From Branchiostoma floridae (lineage: Eukaryota > Chordata > Leptocardii > Amphioxiformes > Branchiostomatidae), in assembly GCF_000003815.2 (NCBI RefSeq), contig NC_049987.1, positions 8,575,100 to 8,639,099 of the forward strand: a stretch of 64,000 bases of DNA. The letters are read 5' to 3'. Both the position numbers and the translations under genes were made by a program. Below the pieces are notes generated by a model. It did not search any database. It worked only from the letters and a program-made list of their open reading frames with translations, and had not been told where the DNA came from. Positions 23,501-35,500 of this stretch are shown here, in pieces (position 1 is the first letter of the stretch; the number at the start of each line of letters is the position of its first letter).

Positions 23501-26500
23501 CCCTCCGAGCGGCACTTAAGTCTCAGCTCCTCACCCACGTTGTATAATTTACGGTTTCCAGCTATACTTGGCGGAGAAGCCAACGCATCTGAGAATAAAA
23601 GGCATATTGCAATCGTTTATATGTAATCATTGCAGAATTTTCTGTAGTATAGCAACAAAATGAGCATGGCCCACCATGTACTTAACCTTGACCGAATACT
23701 AGTATGCAGTTACGTAGTATCATGAAAAGTGGAATTTCTAGCATTCATCTGCAGATGAAGATATTTCTATTGATATGTTTATTGCTAGCATACATCTGTG
23801 GTGTCATTCCGTCAGGGCGACGAGTACCAAAGGCATACATGGATGACATCTGCACAGAAACACACGAGTAGCAGAACAATGTACCCGAATAACAATCAGG
23901 GAGTAGTTAAAAGACCGACGTTGCGGTTGTCGTCTGTTACCTTCCTCAGGGCAATGTACTGGTTCAATTGGAGCTGCATGACAGGCATAGCTACCAGCAG
24001 ATGTGGTCCCAAATGTAAAGTATTTCGCATACACAAATGTAAATAGGCATCAAACAACTGTCTGATACATCTTGTATGTATCTTTATCGGAGGTCAGTCG
24101 AATTTCGAATATCGCGATTGTAAAATGGTAGAAATGTGGAGCTTTGTGTCTGCTGATCGCACATCTTTGTCATCAATATCATTATTTTTATTTTATTTCT
24201 TACGGAGTAGATATATATACCTGGTTACCATTTAAACAAATCAAGCAAAAGTAGGCACCAGTTACACACTACTGAGTTTCTACTGCCTGTGTTGAAAAAA
24301 TTGCCGCAAACCATACATCTTCGTAGACTTGAATTGAAATAATGATAAGACGTCTATCTTGTTATTACACTCTCCTACAGCCCCCTCCGAAGACTGGTGT
24401 AATCTCTACCTGCTGGGATGCGTGGCAAAAGGAATTATGAAAACCTGGAACATCCATCATTCGCATGGAAACTCACCAGTACTCCCCACTGAGTCAATAT
24501 ACCTAAGTGGCTTACAATAGGAGTTTTCTAAGTACGAATAATCCGCGCGTTGTGACGTTCCGTTTTTGTGTTTGGCCAGCAAAATCCAGTTTCACAGCTA
24601 CTGTTGTGCTGAAGATATTCTTTATCATTTTACAGCACACAATGTACCTGCTGAGACGAAGCAATAAAGGATTTTAAGTCATTTCAGACTTAGCACATGC
24701 TGGGACCATGAGAATTATTTGTGTGTATTTATGAGGTAGAATTATAGTTTGTTTCGGAATTATGAATATTTGTAATTCATATCAATGAAAGTGTAAAAAT
24801 ATAAAGTATGAGAATCTCAAAATCATGCTATATTTCACAAGTATTCATACGTCATCAATATTAAATGTTATTGCATGGTCACCTGTCCATATTGCCTTCA
24901 AATCAAGGCGTTCAACACACTATCGTTGTTTGCGACACGTTAAGATGTGTCAGACGTTTAGAAGGCTTAGAACCATAATCATTGAGAGTCTCAAAAACAT
25001 GTGACTGTACCAGACTACAAAACTGTGAATCTTATCTACAAGTAGTAATTTCTTGATATAACAATTGGTAATTCTACCAGTCTTATCATGATCTAATAGG
25101 GCTGGAGAAAAGCCTGAAATGTTCTTTTAGCGAATCTACGTACCGGTCTGTTAATGAACCAATATCGTCAAGTAGTTGAATAGAATAATACTGAGCATGG
25201 TCGAATCATTTCTCACCACACATTGTAAGACATCTGTACCTTTGGAAAAAAATCCTACGTGCACTAGGCTCTAAGGCAAAAACCAAATTACTTGCCAAAG
25301 AACAAAATCACACATCGATAAAGAAACGCAGACCCTTTAATCACGTATCGTTGAAATACCGTAAAATTATAATGTAGGTAGAAGATATTGCCCTAAAGGT
25401 TCTCAGTCATGCCAGGAAGGTGTTCAGTCTGTTACCTCCAGAGACATACAGGAATAACCGATCGTCTCCTGCGCCTTATCCGAAATGCTCTGCCATTTAT
25501 CTCATTTCGTATAGCTTTTGGCAGGTTCTTAGCTACTGCCTAAAAGCTAACGTTGCAACTTCAGATGTAACCATCACTGTCACTATCAGCAGGTATTTCA
25601 AGTGTTTTATAGCTTACAGCAATCATAGAGAAGTCAATATAGTCATCGGTTCAATCTGCATTGTTTCTACTACTGGTTAAAAACCCTTTGTAAGTAATAT
25701 TCACATAGCTTTAAACCTTCAAGCTTATTATCACACAGCTCTAGCTTTAACGATTCAGAGAGCTTTTAAAGTAAATCCTAAGACAATTTCTATTAATGAG
25801 TAAATCTATTGCTTTCTTTTAGAATGCAAATCTTTACATCAGACACTAGCTACAGCGCCTCATTTACAATGAGAAGAAAAATGACAGTACAGAAGACGAG
25901 GCTTTGAGGGATGTTGAGGAAATCAATTTTCTCTGGTTATCCTGGAGTAAGATGATTGATGATCCGGGACGAAAAGTTTATGGAGATTTGCATATAATCA
26001 GACTCAGAGAATTCTGTCCCCGCAGTGCCTATATATGCACTAACCGTATTACACGCGCAGTCAACTTGGTGATAGCGGTGACCAGGGCAGTCCTGGGTCA
26101 CACTTCAATTCCCCTGCGCAATTGACGTGTTAGAACAATTTTAAGGTAGTTTTTACCGAGAAAAACCTATTTCCTTCGACACTATGTCGAGTTGATCAAC
26201 TGAATCTAATGCAGATCCCACTCATCTGGCTATAGGTCTAAACCCTCGCGTACAGACCAGGTCGATAGGGCTGATGAAGATTAACCTTTGAATACCATGC
26301 CATTGACGTCAACACTGAATCAGACTTACATTCACTGGTAAATTTCGCTCGTGAGTATTTTACACATGAGTAGTTTGTGTGCAGAAGCCGCCAATGTGTC
26401 CCAGATTATGACCTTCAAATTCGTTATCCATTTAAGGAACAAGGTCAAAGATGAACTTCCCTGACTTGTGAACGGTTCTTGTCTCGACCAATGACTTATA

Positions 26501-29500
26501 GTTTATTCATGTCCAGATATATATGGCGGTTTACATAACAAGGCCCATAGGAGTTTTGTTGATATTATGTCTGAAGGGCCTTCCCATTCAACTTGCGTCA
26601 TTTATTCGTACAGATTTGAGCATTCCTCTTACTAGCTACATCACGCCATGTCTTCCCGCGATGTGTATGCATTTTGAATGACATCGATGATGAAGTTAAA
26701 TAAGCAGCACATATGGTATTGCTGACGACTTGTTGAAAAAAAAACAAAAAAAAAAACTTAGAAACGTTTGTGATACTAACCACTTGGATACAAAGACCAA
26801 CCACAACCAGCTCAATGTATGGTCTTTGTATAGTAATGTATGGTGACTTTTATCACTACTAAGTAACCTTGGCCGGAAAAGAAATATTTCATTTATTTAT
26901 TCTTTTAGTTTATTTAATTAGGGTAAAATCACACTTAGGCTTAATAGCCGCCTGTTTTCAGGTGTCCTGGACACATTGTTTGTTTGTTTATTAGGATCGA
27001 TCTCCATTAGTGATATTGTACCACTAGTCTTCCTGGAGTCCGTATACAATTCATACATAATAAAATTGAACATAAGCAAGAAAACCTATACAATTTGTGA
27101 ACAATTTGTAACAAGTAACAAAATCGACTGAGGTAGCTTAAAGTGATAAGAGGTCAACATTGTTACTGCACAGGTGGATGACATGATTCAAGACTTTTTA
27201 AAGCTGATGACCACCTGAATCCGTTATACAGCAAAAGGTAGTGTCTGAAGCTTCCCTGTTCTTAACCATTATAACAACCAAGTGGTGTCTTATAACCCGG
27301 GTATAATAAATGCCCCGCCACTGCCCAAGTGAGTGAAATGATCCCCTTACGAAATCTACCATTAGTCACGCTGTACAGAGGGATTAGCTTCCTGCTTGTT
27401 TTCCTAAAAGATTGAGAATCTCGTGTGTTTGACAGACGACTGTGGCTATAGCTAGAGAAACCAGGGATTATATGTGATAACGTAGTTAGTCTTGGCTTCA
27501 ATTCCACCGCCCATGACGTCACGGCACGCCAACTGCCGGGCTCATCGTCAACAAGCTGCAAGGGTATAACTCAAGGAACAACGTCTTTACGATCTAAGTA
27601 CATCTTATTGTGGATTGTACAATGTAAATTATACACTAATGTATATTCCGTGCTTATCATTTGGTGTGTGGTTGTGAATATGTCTGAAAGGTTCACGAGT
27701 TTATTTCATTTCTATCCTATCGTAGCCTATGTAATCTCTCTGGATCCGCCCTCATCAAGAGCAATGAGCTGAGTAATATTATTGATGAAATGGATTTTAT
27801 ATTGTCAAAAATCAATCACGAGGTCTTTCATAGAGGTAGAGCAAATAGAAACCCTGGCCTTTCACAAGATTACATAGCCTTCATCCCTACAATTCTTTTT
27901 CATAGACCTAAATAAATGCTGCCACAAACCATTCATTTCGACGTATTTCAAATACTCCACGACCAACGGTATAATGTATCGACTACCGACATCATATGAA
28001 GTTAATGTGTATATTTCATTTATTTGTTTTTGCATTTAGGATGGAAATTACACATAGAACATTTCCTTTGGCCAGCGTTCTATTTTGGAACCCTCCATCA
28101 GAGATGTGTCCACAATTTACACCGCAGATACTTGCCGCTCTATAAAACACATGCCTCCTATTTCGTTCCAGAGCGCTCATTGGTAGAGATGACATTTTCT
28201 TGAACTCTCCCAATCTGGCCTTGCCATCAATTTGAGGGAGAAGTTGTAAAATAAAGTACCAATGAACCCCTCAACATGCATGGATTTCCTTTCTGGCATT
28301 TTTGTCAATCATCAATTTTAGAGCATGGTTATAAGAAAAACGTATGCTTCAAACACCTGGAACGTATGAAAGGTTGATGTGGCATCAACATACAAATTTG
28401 TCTCCAACCAACGCTTTGTTATAGAATCACTCTTCACTACTATGAGCAAAGGCTATATATGCCTCAAGAAATATTGAAATATAGTAACTGTAAAGTAAGG
28501 TAAATATAAAAATTGCAACCTACAGGAATCTTTAGTGAATGATAGATTCATCTTAATCGTAAGTACAGTGGAAAACCAATGAATAAAAGAATAAACAAAA
28601 TTCCTTTTTGTGAAAAAAGGCAATGATCCAGAAGCCCGGGCTCTAAAATGTTCTCGGTCCATTTACCTGGCGACATATAGGCACTCTCTTAGATTGGTTC
28701 ATCATATGAGCACTGTGCCGGAAAAATGGTAATACTTAGAGCACACCGTAAGGAGATGGGGTACCTATTCTGGGAGACTTTAGATGTGCGATGAAATGGT
28801 GTGGAAATTCTACTGAGCTTCTGCATAGCTCCATCGTTTCTCTTGCCCCTGCAGATGGGGATGAAGGGGCCCCGGGCACATTTGCATAAAACTTTTTTTT
28901 AGTTGTAAAGAAACACGCGGTAGCAATGGAAAGTTATCTTGGGTCAATAAATCATTAGATTCCACACATGTCCGAAGGCGTAGTATCAATCTTTTGGGGG
29001 TAGACCCTGGGCTTACCCTGCGGCGAAGGGATAGATAAGGCTTTATCAACCGATAAACCATATGTCTCAAGTACGGTAATGGTATTCAGACTGACCCCGT
29101 TCTTGACAGTGATGAATATGAAGACCATGGTTATGTAGGTCATAGAATATATGATGACGAATGTCTTTCTTGATTACATATCCGCGAAGTATATCATAAT
29201 AATATACGATTAAGATTCTCAGTAACAACTCTGAGGAATGAACCGATTCTTACCTATTCAAGCAAGTCAATCAATCACTGTTGAGGAAGTTTTAAAGAAT
29301 AAGTTTGGTGGGAGTTTTACCTTGCAACCAATGAAACAATTCCAAGAATAATTATTTAGTATTATTTAACCCTTAAAATTCACTATCTGATATTTGACAT
29401 GCGAATGGTAGAATGTTAAGCTAGGCTATAATCAAATTGATTCAACTCGTTCAGTTGCAAATCTACAATTGGAATATTGACAAGGTAAAATCTCGCCACC

Positions 29501-32500
29501 AAAATGTATCTTTAATCATCTAGTTTGTCACGTAATATACAAAGTATTTCATAAACACTGAGAAAACTGACGAAAAAAAGTTTAAACAGACGGTGACTAG
29601 GACAGAACAGCCCCCAGTAATAAATTAAAGTGGCAGAAGCGGCAAATCACTTTTCCTGAGACAATCCCTCGGGTCTTCTGTAAATCCCCGGGCGAGGCTC
29701 CGAGACTTTGACAGCGGTGGATGCACATGTTTTATCGACGCTTCACCCTCACGACAAAGCCTGAAAACCCCTTCAGGTGACGCTGCAGTGTGCAAGATTA
29801 AGGTATATTGGACCTGCAGCTACCTGGCACGTGGACACTGCAGCGATACTGTATCTTCCCGTCAAATGAGTGCACCAGAACTTATCTCTGCAAGTAGGAA
29901 GACTAATGGAAGACCAGGACGCACATGGGTAGTAACTGTAAACTGTAGATAGAATTATGTATGGTCTTCTGTACAGTAATATCCACTTTATGCAATGCAT
30001 ACGTAGCAACATTATAACTTATGTCTGTACATCTGTCATGCTAGGTATAAAGCAGACAGTCAAGTTGCCCTCTCTTTAAGGATAAAACGACGGATCAATG
30101 ACACGTGTACAAAAAAAATGGCTAAATTCATGAATGTCAAAACATCTTGTAGTCGTCTTTTAATTGGAGGAGAGTGATGCTATTCTTATCATACGGTGTT
30201 GAGGCTGGCTGAAAACTCTCACAAAATCGATTTTTCATCATCGGTCTCTCTCTCGAAGATACTGAACATTTCTATAATAGGCACCTGGGCCCAGTAAGGA
30301 GCTTGTTGACATGCTAGGTGTCATCAGGTCGTAGGAAGTACGCCTGACTAAACAGAGATATCGGAAAGCTGTCTACGTTCCTACCTGGGTTCTATGTCCA
30401 AAACTGTTGCTTGCTTAAAGCCCCCTTCACACGAGAGCACGAATGAGCCGGAATACCGTCCGAATGAATTTTTTTTTCTATTCGTGGCAATTCCTCGCAA
30501 TTCGTACTGTATTCTATACATTCTTACTGCATTCGAGATATTCGTCCCCGTTCTTTTGGCTGGCTCGAAAGTTTTTGACATGTTAAAAACTGTCGAGGTG
30601 CATACGAAGTGGAGAAATATCGAATGGCATTCGTAGTGGATTCTAGTGTATTCTAACTATTCTGACTGCAGTCTAACCGCATTCTACGGCATTCTAACAC
30701 TATTCGAAACATTCTTATCTCATTCGATGGAGAACCGAAACGGCAAGCCACCTCGAATCCTGCCAGAATGGGCCGAAAGAATATTTCGAATGCCGTAAGA
30801 ATGTCTAGAATGCACTACGAATTCTCAGGAATAGACAATAATTTTCATTCTGACGGCATTCCGGCTCATTCCTTCTCGTGTGAAGGGAGTTTAAGGCCCA
30901 TTTGGAATTCCCACTCGGAATGGCCCCGAATGTGACACGAAGTTTGCAAATACTTCATTCGGCTGGTTCGGCTTAATTTCTGCTAATTCGATTTCCGTGT
31001 GAAGGGCCTATTACGTTTAGGAGTAGGGATGGTTGGATCACTGTGCAAAGTATTGCTGAGCTGTTATCCCGTAACATATTCAATTGTACTCAGTTTCTTC
31101 CTTCTTTTTCTCCAAATGAAAAATAGACCAGACAGATATCACCATGGTTACCGATATCTAGAGTGGTGTTTGATAACATAATGTAGCAAGTGTCAGGACA
31201 GAGCTGGAGTAGGAATAAACTAATCTCCAAGTAGATTCCTCCGTGGCTTTTAAACAGTAACATAAGCTGGGGAAGGAATTAGCCAGCAGAGGAGGATAAT
31301 TGGCCACCGCGGCCAAATTGTAGGCGTTCTAGTTCTATAATATGTTACATGGAAATTCGCAACGGGAGCACTTTCAGATCAAATCATTATGGAAAGTAGG
31401 TATGATGACTATTACAGGTACTGATTCCTACTTTTAAAACTTATTTTAACAATTCGACTTCCATACACATAGAGGTCCGTTCATCGCCCATGTCCAGGCG
31501 TGCTAGATGTAATGTTTGCTACCCCTCACTAGGATAAGACTTAGTTACATTGAAAAACATCACACGTATCTTCCAAACAAGATGGACGTTTCCTCTCGTG
31601 CGACAGTGCCAGGCCTTCTGCCCTGGTTTGCCCCAACAGCCGCACATGGTTAATTGATATGAAGTAGTCTTATTGGGACCACTCTTGGCGCCATGTGGTA
31701 CATTAGCCCTATCCACTTCCCAAACTCTTCTCCTCGGAGTTAGTTGGGCTTCTGGATATACTAGAAAAATATAGGCAAAAGTCATCCAACAATTGGCCTG
31801 ATTCCAAACTCCAAGCTTGTCTGATAACCTAAAGCAACAGCAAACCTTATCAGCGAAGTCATGTGTGTGGGGTGCATACAATGGATATTCTGGGAAAAGT
31901 CGTTTTGTCAGTAATATGAAATGAGGGTTGGAGCTTATTGGTCTACAAATCAATTACTAAATATACAGAATCATCATATAGATGACATCGACAGTGACAA
32001 ACTGTATGTGGCAGGCGGGCGCTCATCTGAATTTCCCCTTATTACACATCGAATGAAGAGGATTCCAAAATCATTGCTGAAAATTTAGCAATAATGCATC
32101 CAATCATAACATAATCACGCAGGAAGATGCAGGGTGTTAGTATCAGCTGCGCTCTTGTAATTATTGAGGATGTGTCGTCTTCCATTGCCTCCAAAGATAA
32201 TGTCAAAGCCAAAAGTAGTAGCTCTAGATCTTAGAATGTTCTGTTATTTCTTATATCGTATATTTTAATATTCCTGCACGTATAATCATGTACTTATGAT
32301 TAGCCTTTGGGTTTATTTTGCAAATAAACCGGTTACATTTCATTTCAAATTATATACGAAAAAGACCTACGACAGCCTCCCCTCCTTCGTCACAAAGCAA
32401 TTAAATTGTGTACGCCCCATTTCCGATTGTCACAGAAGAGCCCCAATTTCTTGCTTAAAACCTGTCGTATGGCGATCAGGAAGGAAGTTTACCAACAACT

Positions 32501-35500
32501 TGACAAATGTGAACGGCCAAATGAACGGACTTGAATCATGTAGCAGTTTCTTTCTTTGTATGTATGTAAAAAATTGTGTATATAGACTTATAGGACTTAT
32601 AAGGACTCTAAACAATGTAACTGTATCTCTGTTATATACTTTGTCTGACCCTTGTCGCTTCCCTCATGACCTCAATGAAAAGCGGCCTGCAGGCCGATTT
32701 GAGCTTTCAGGAATAAATGAAGGTTCAAACAAACAAGTCTATAGTCAGTTCAGTCACGTAATGGTTATGTTCACAATCTAGGTATGGGCAAACAACTCAG
32801 GGCGTATTGGCTGATCGGCTCCGTTAATCATGACTGCTAAGTTTGGCACTGGTTTGAAAGGTACTTGGGGACCTGCTCTATCACAAGTTAATGGAAAATG
32901 CGCTGCAGCAAAAACATTTGTACTGTCATTGATATCTGATGAATGTGGCTGTAATTGAAATGAACATGGAAGCGCCTGATGTGAGCAGGCGATAACCAGA
33001 CCCTGTCACCATCCATTCCTTTTGTTTATCCCCCTGGGATGTAGGTGTTACATCATAGCAGACTAAGCGTCGCCTCTGTCACAAGTTCTTCGATATATAA
33101 CACTTTGTTTCCGTCAGATTTTCAAATTGCAGCCTACTCTTTAAACCAAATGCCACAGTTTTCGAAGCTATATGCAGAGATAAAGAAAGCTACATTGTAA
33201 ATATGATCTTAACGCAACAGGATAAGGCTCGTCACCACAGTATTCGTATAGTAGTATATTTGTTTTAGCTATTTCGTTATACCACCGACTGCTATTGGCA
33301 ATACATGCTGCTGCGCGCATATGTCTTTCTCTTTGAGAAGCACTGTTTGCAAGACCCCTTGACTTGTCTGCTTCATGCTTGTGAAGTTAAAAGCTGCTTG
33401 ACATTAAGTACCTTCCGAAGAAGTTGCTAGCAGAAAATTAGATGCATGCTGCATGTTTTCTGGTGTAAAATTTGGTGAACACCACTGCTACCTTTTTATC
33501 AATTCTTGAGTAATGCAATTCTTAACGGGTGCATGCATGCCTTGGATAAATCGTGTCTGATAAAATTTAAGGAATGTAATATGAGATATGTTTATGATAC
33601 CCTTCACCAGTTTAACCGTTGTATTTCACTATTGATATTCATGGACAAAGTACATGTTGGACTCCTAAAGTTCCATTTCCTAAAACCGTACTTCAGCTTA
33701 GGTCTGCAAGACATTTATATCCCCAGAGTGGAATGAAGTGAGTTAAATCATTCTACGTGTACATTCCCCAGATCTGGTCAAATCTTGGCAGATCTTATTT
33801 TGAGTTGCAAAGTTCGAGTCGTCTTCTGAAGTATATTTCATATCGATCTATGGCCCACGTACTGCGATAACTGCACCACATGTGATTGATGCCTTTTAAT
33901 ACACAGTAACTTGCAATAGATGATAGTGATACATCCCGGGGATGATAGATATACCGTCCTGGTTTCTGGGTAACAATTTCTTAAAGCATCGCGCTATCGT
34001 AAGTTATCGTAATCTATCGCATACCCAAGGACACCCAATTCTATTACCAGTCAGCTTTCCAAATCCAAATTGTGTTGGAGTGATGGATGTACATCAATGC
34101 AAAAGTCCACAAGTTTCAGAGAAATGTCAATGGCTCTGTTTCTGGACACTTCAATATAATTGATTATTAGTATTTCTATTTCAGTCACCAACTGACTATA
34201 ATGACAATGAAAATATATTGCATAATATCTATAAGGCAATATAAAAAATTAAGATTCATTGCTATATGTCCATGGATTGACACCTTGGATAGTGATGCAT
34301 TATGGGGTCCATGTCGTTAAAAGCTGAGAGGATATTTTTTTGGAAAAAAGACAGCTTCAAATTAGAGACTAAGCTATTCTAGTATTGTTCACTCATGAGG
34401 CCATGTTTAGCCACAATGACAAAAATCCCCTTCATAACTGGGCCTCCAAGGTGCGGGATAACTTTATTGATCAAAAGGACCAAAAGGAGAAGCGATTATA
34501 TGTCATCTGACACGATGAAATACAACACACCTGGCGACGATTTGCTTACGTTATGTCGATACCCTACCAATAACTTCTGGTTTAATGAAATTACTCATCT
34601 GACTAAACTTATTCTAAGACTCCGACAGGACAGATAACGAAAACAGTGTTCATCTTATTGCTCGATAAAGTTAACGTTGGTCCCTGTGTAATGTCATATA
34701 TTTAAGGCGGCATGAAAACGACAAACTTCCAATTTAAGAAAATGGCGTCGTCAATGCAACAAAAATGTATTTTTTTTCTATGTATGAGAGTTTCCTTGCA
34801 AAAGGCATTAATGCCGCCATCAACAGTGACCTCTGACCATGTCTGGTTGAAACAATGATTCAACTGCGATGGAGACAATGTATTGTTAGACGTGAACATA
34901 CATTTATCACTTGGGAACACACAATGTACATTTGTAGTATGCAAAGCAAAAAGACAAAAAATGCACGCAGAGACTTGCATATAAGACACAATATTTTTGG
35001 TTGGCATGAGGAATACTCTGTTTCTTTTCCGTCAACAATGTCTCTCTTAGTTTGTGGAACTGTCCTTAACTCGTACCGTTGCCTTAGTTGAACCGGACAG
35101 CTTACCAGCCATGTCTGTGAGCAGATTTGCGTAAGTCGGTGCTGCGCTTGCCAGATTGCTACACTGACTCCCGCACGGTAAATTCTGTCTCTTAAGCAAC
35201 CCAGATGCCTCCCATACAAGAAGACAATTACCATCACCTTGACCTTTGTCTCCTTTGATTTCAATCTGTATGACCTTTCAGACTCCGGGCGTAATAGTGC
35301 GCTTATGAAGCGTTAAAATAACGATCATTAGGGTTTCTACGCGGCGCCCAAAGCTCCATTCCTCATAGGTTTAGACATAATGCCTTGAAATTGGGGAATC
35401 ATGGCGCCAGCTGCCGTATTGGGAGGAAGACTTGAGGCAAGCACTAAATACTTGATAGGTGTTGTTCTAACACAAAGGTTCATGCTATTGTACATTCATT

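Noticed and set aside
26929-27060. Possible LINE 3' end on the minus strand (GTTTGTTTATTAGGATC then CTCCATTAG)
   Set aside because: Resembles retroelement tails only by general style; no coding remnant or boundary could be shown.
31519-31953. 144-codon minus-strand frame in intron 1
   Set aside because: No domain; a scattered cysteine/tryptophan content is not enough.
33810-33830. GTTCGAGTC, resembling a tRNA T-loop
   Set aside because: No acceptor stem, anticodon arm or A box around it.
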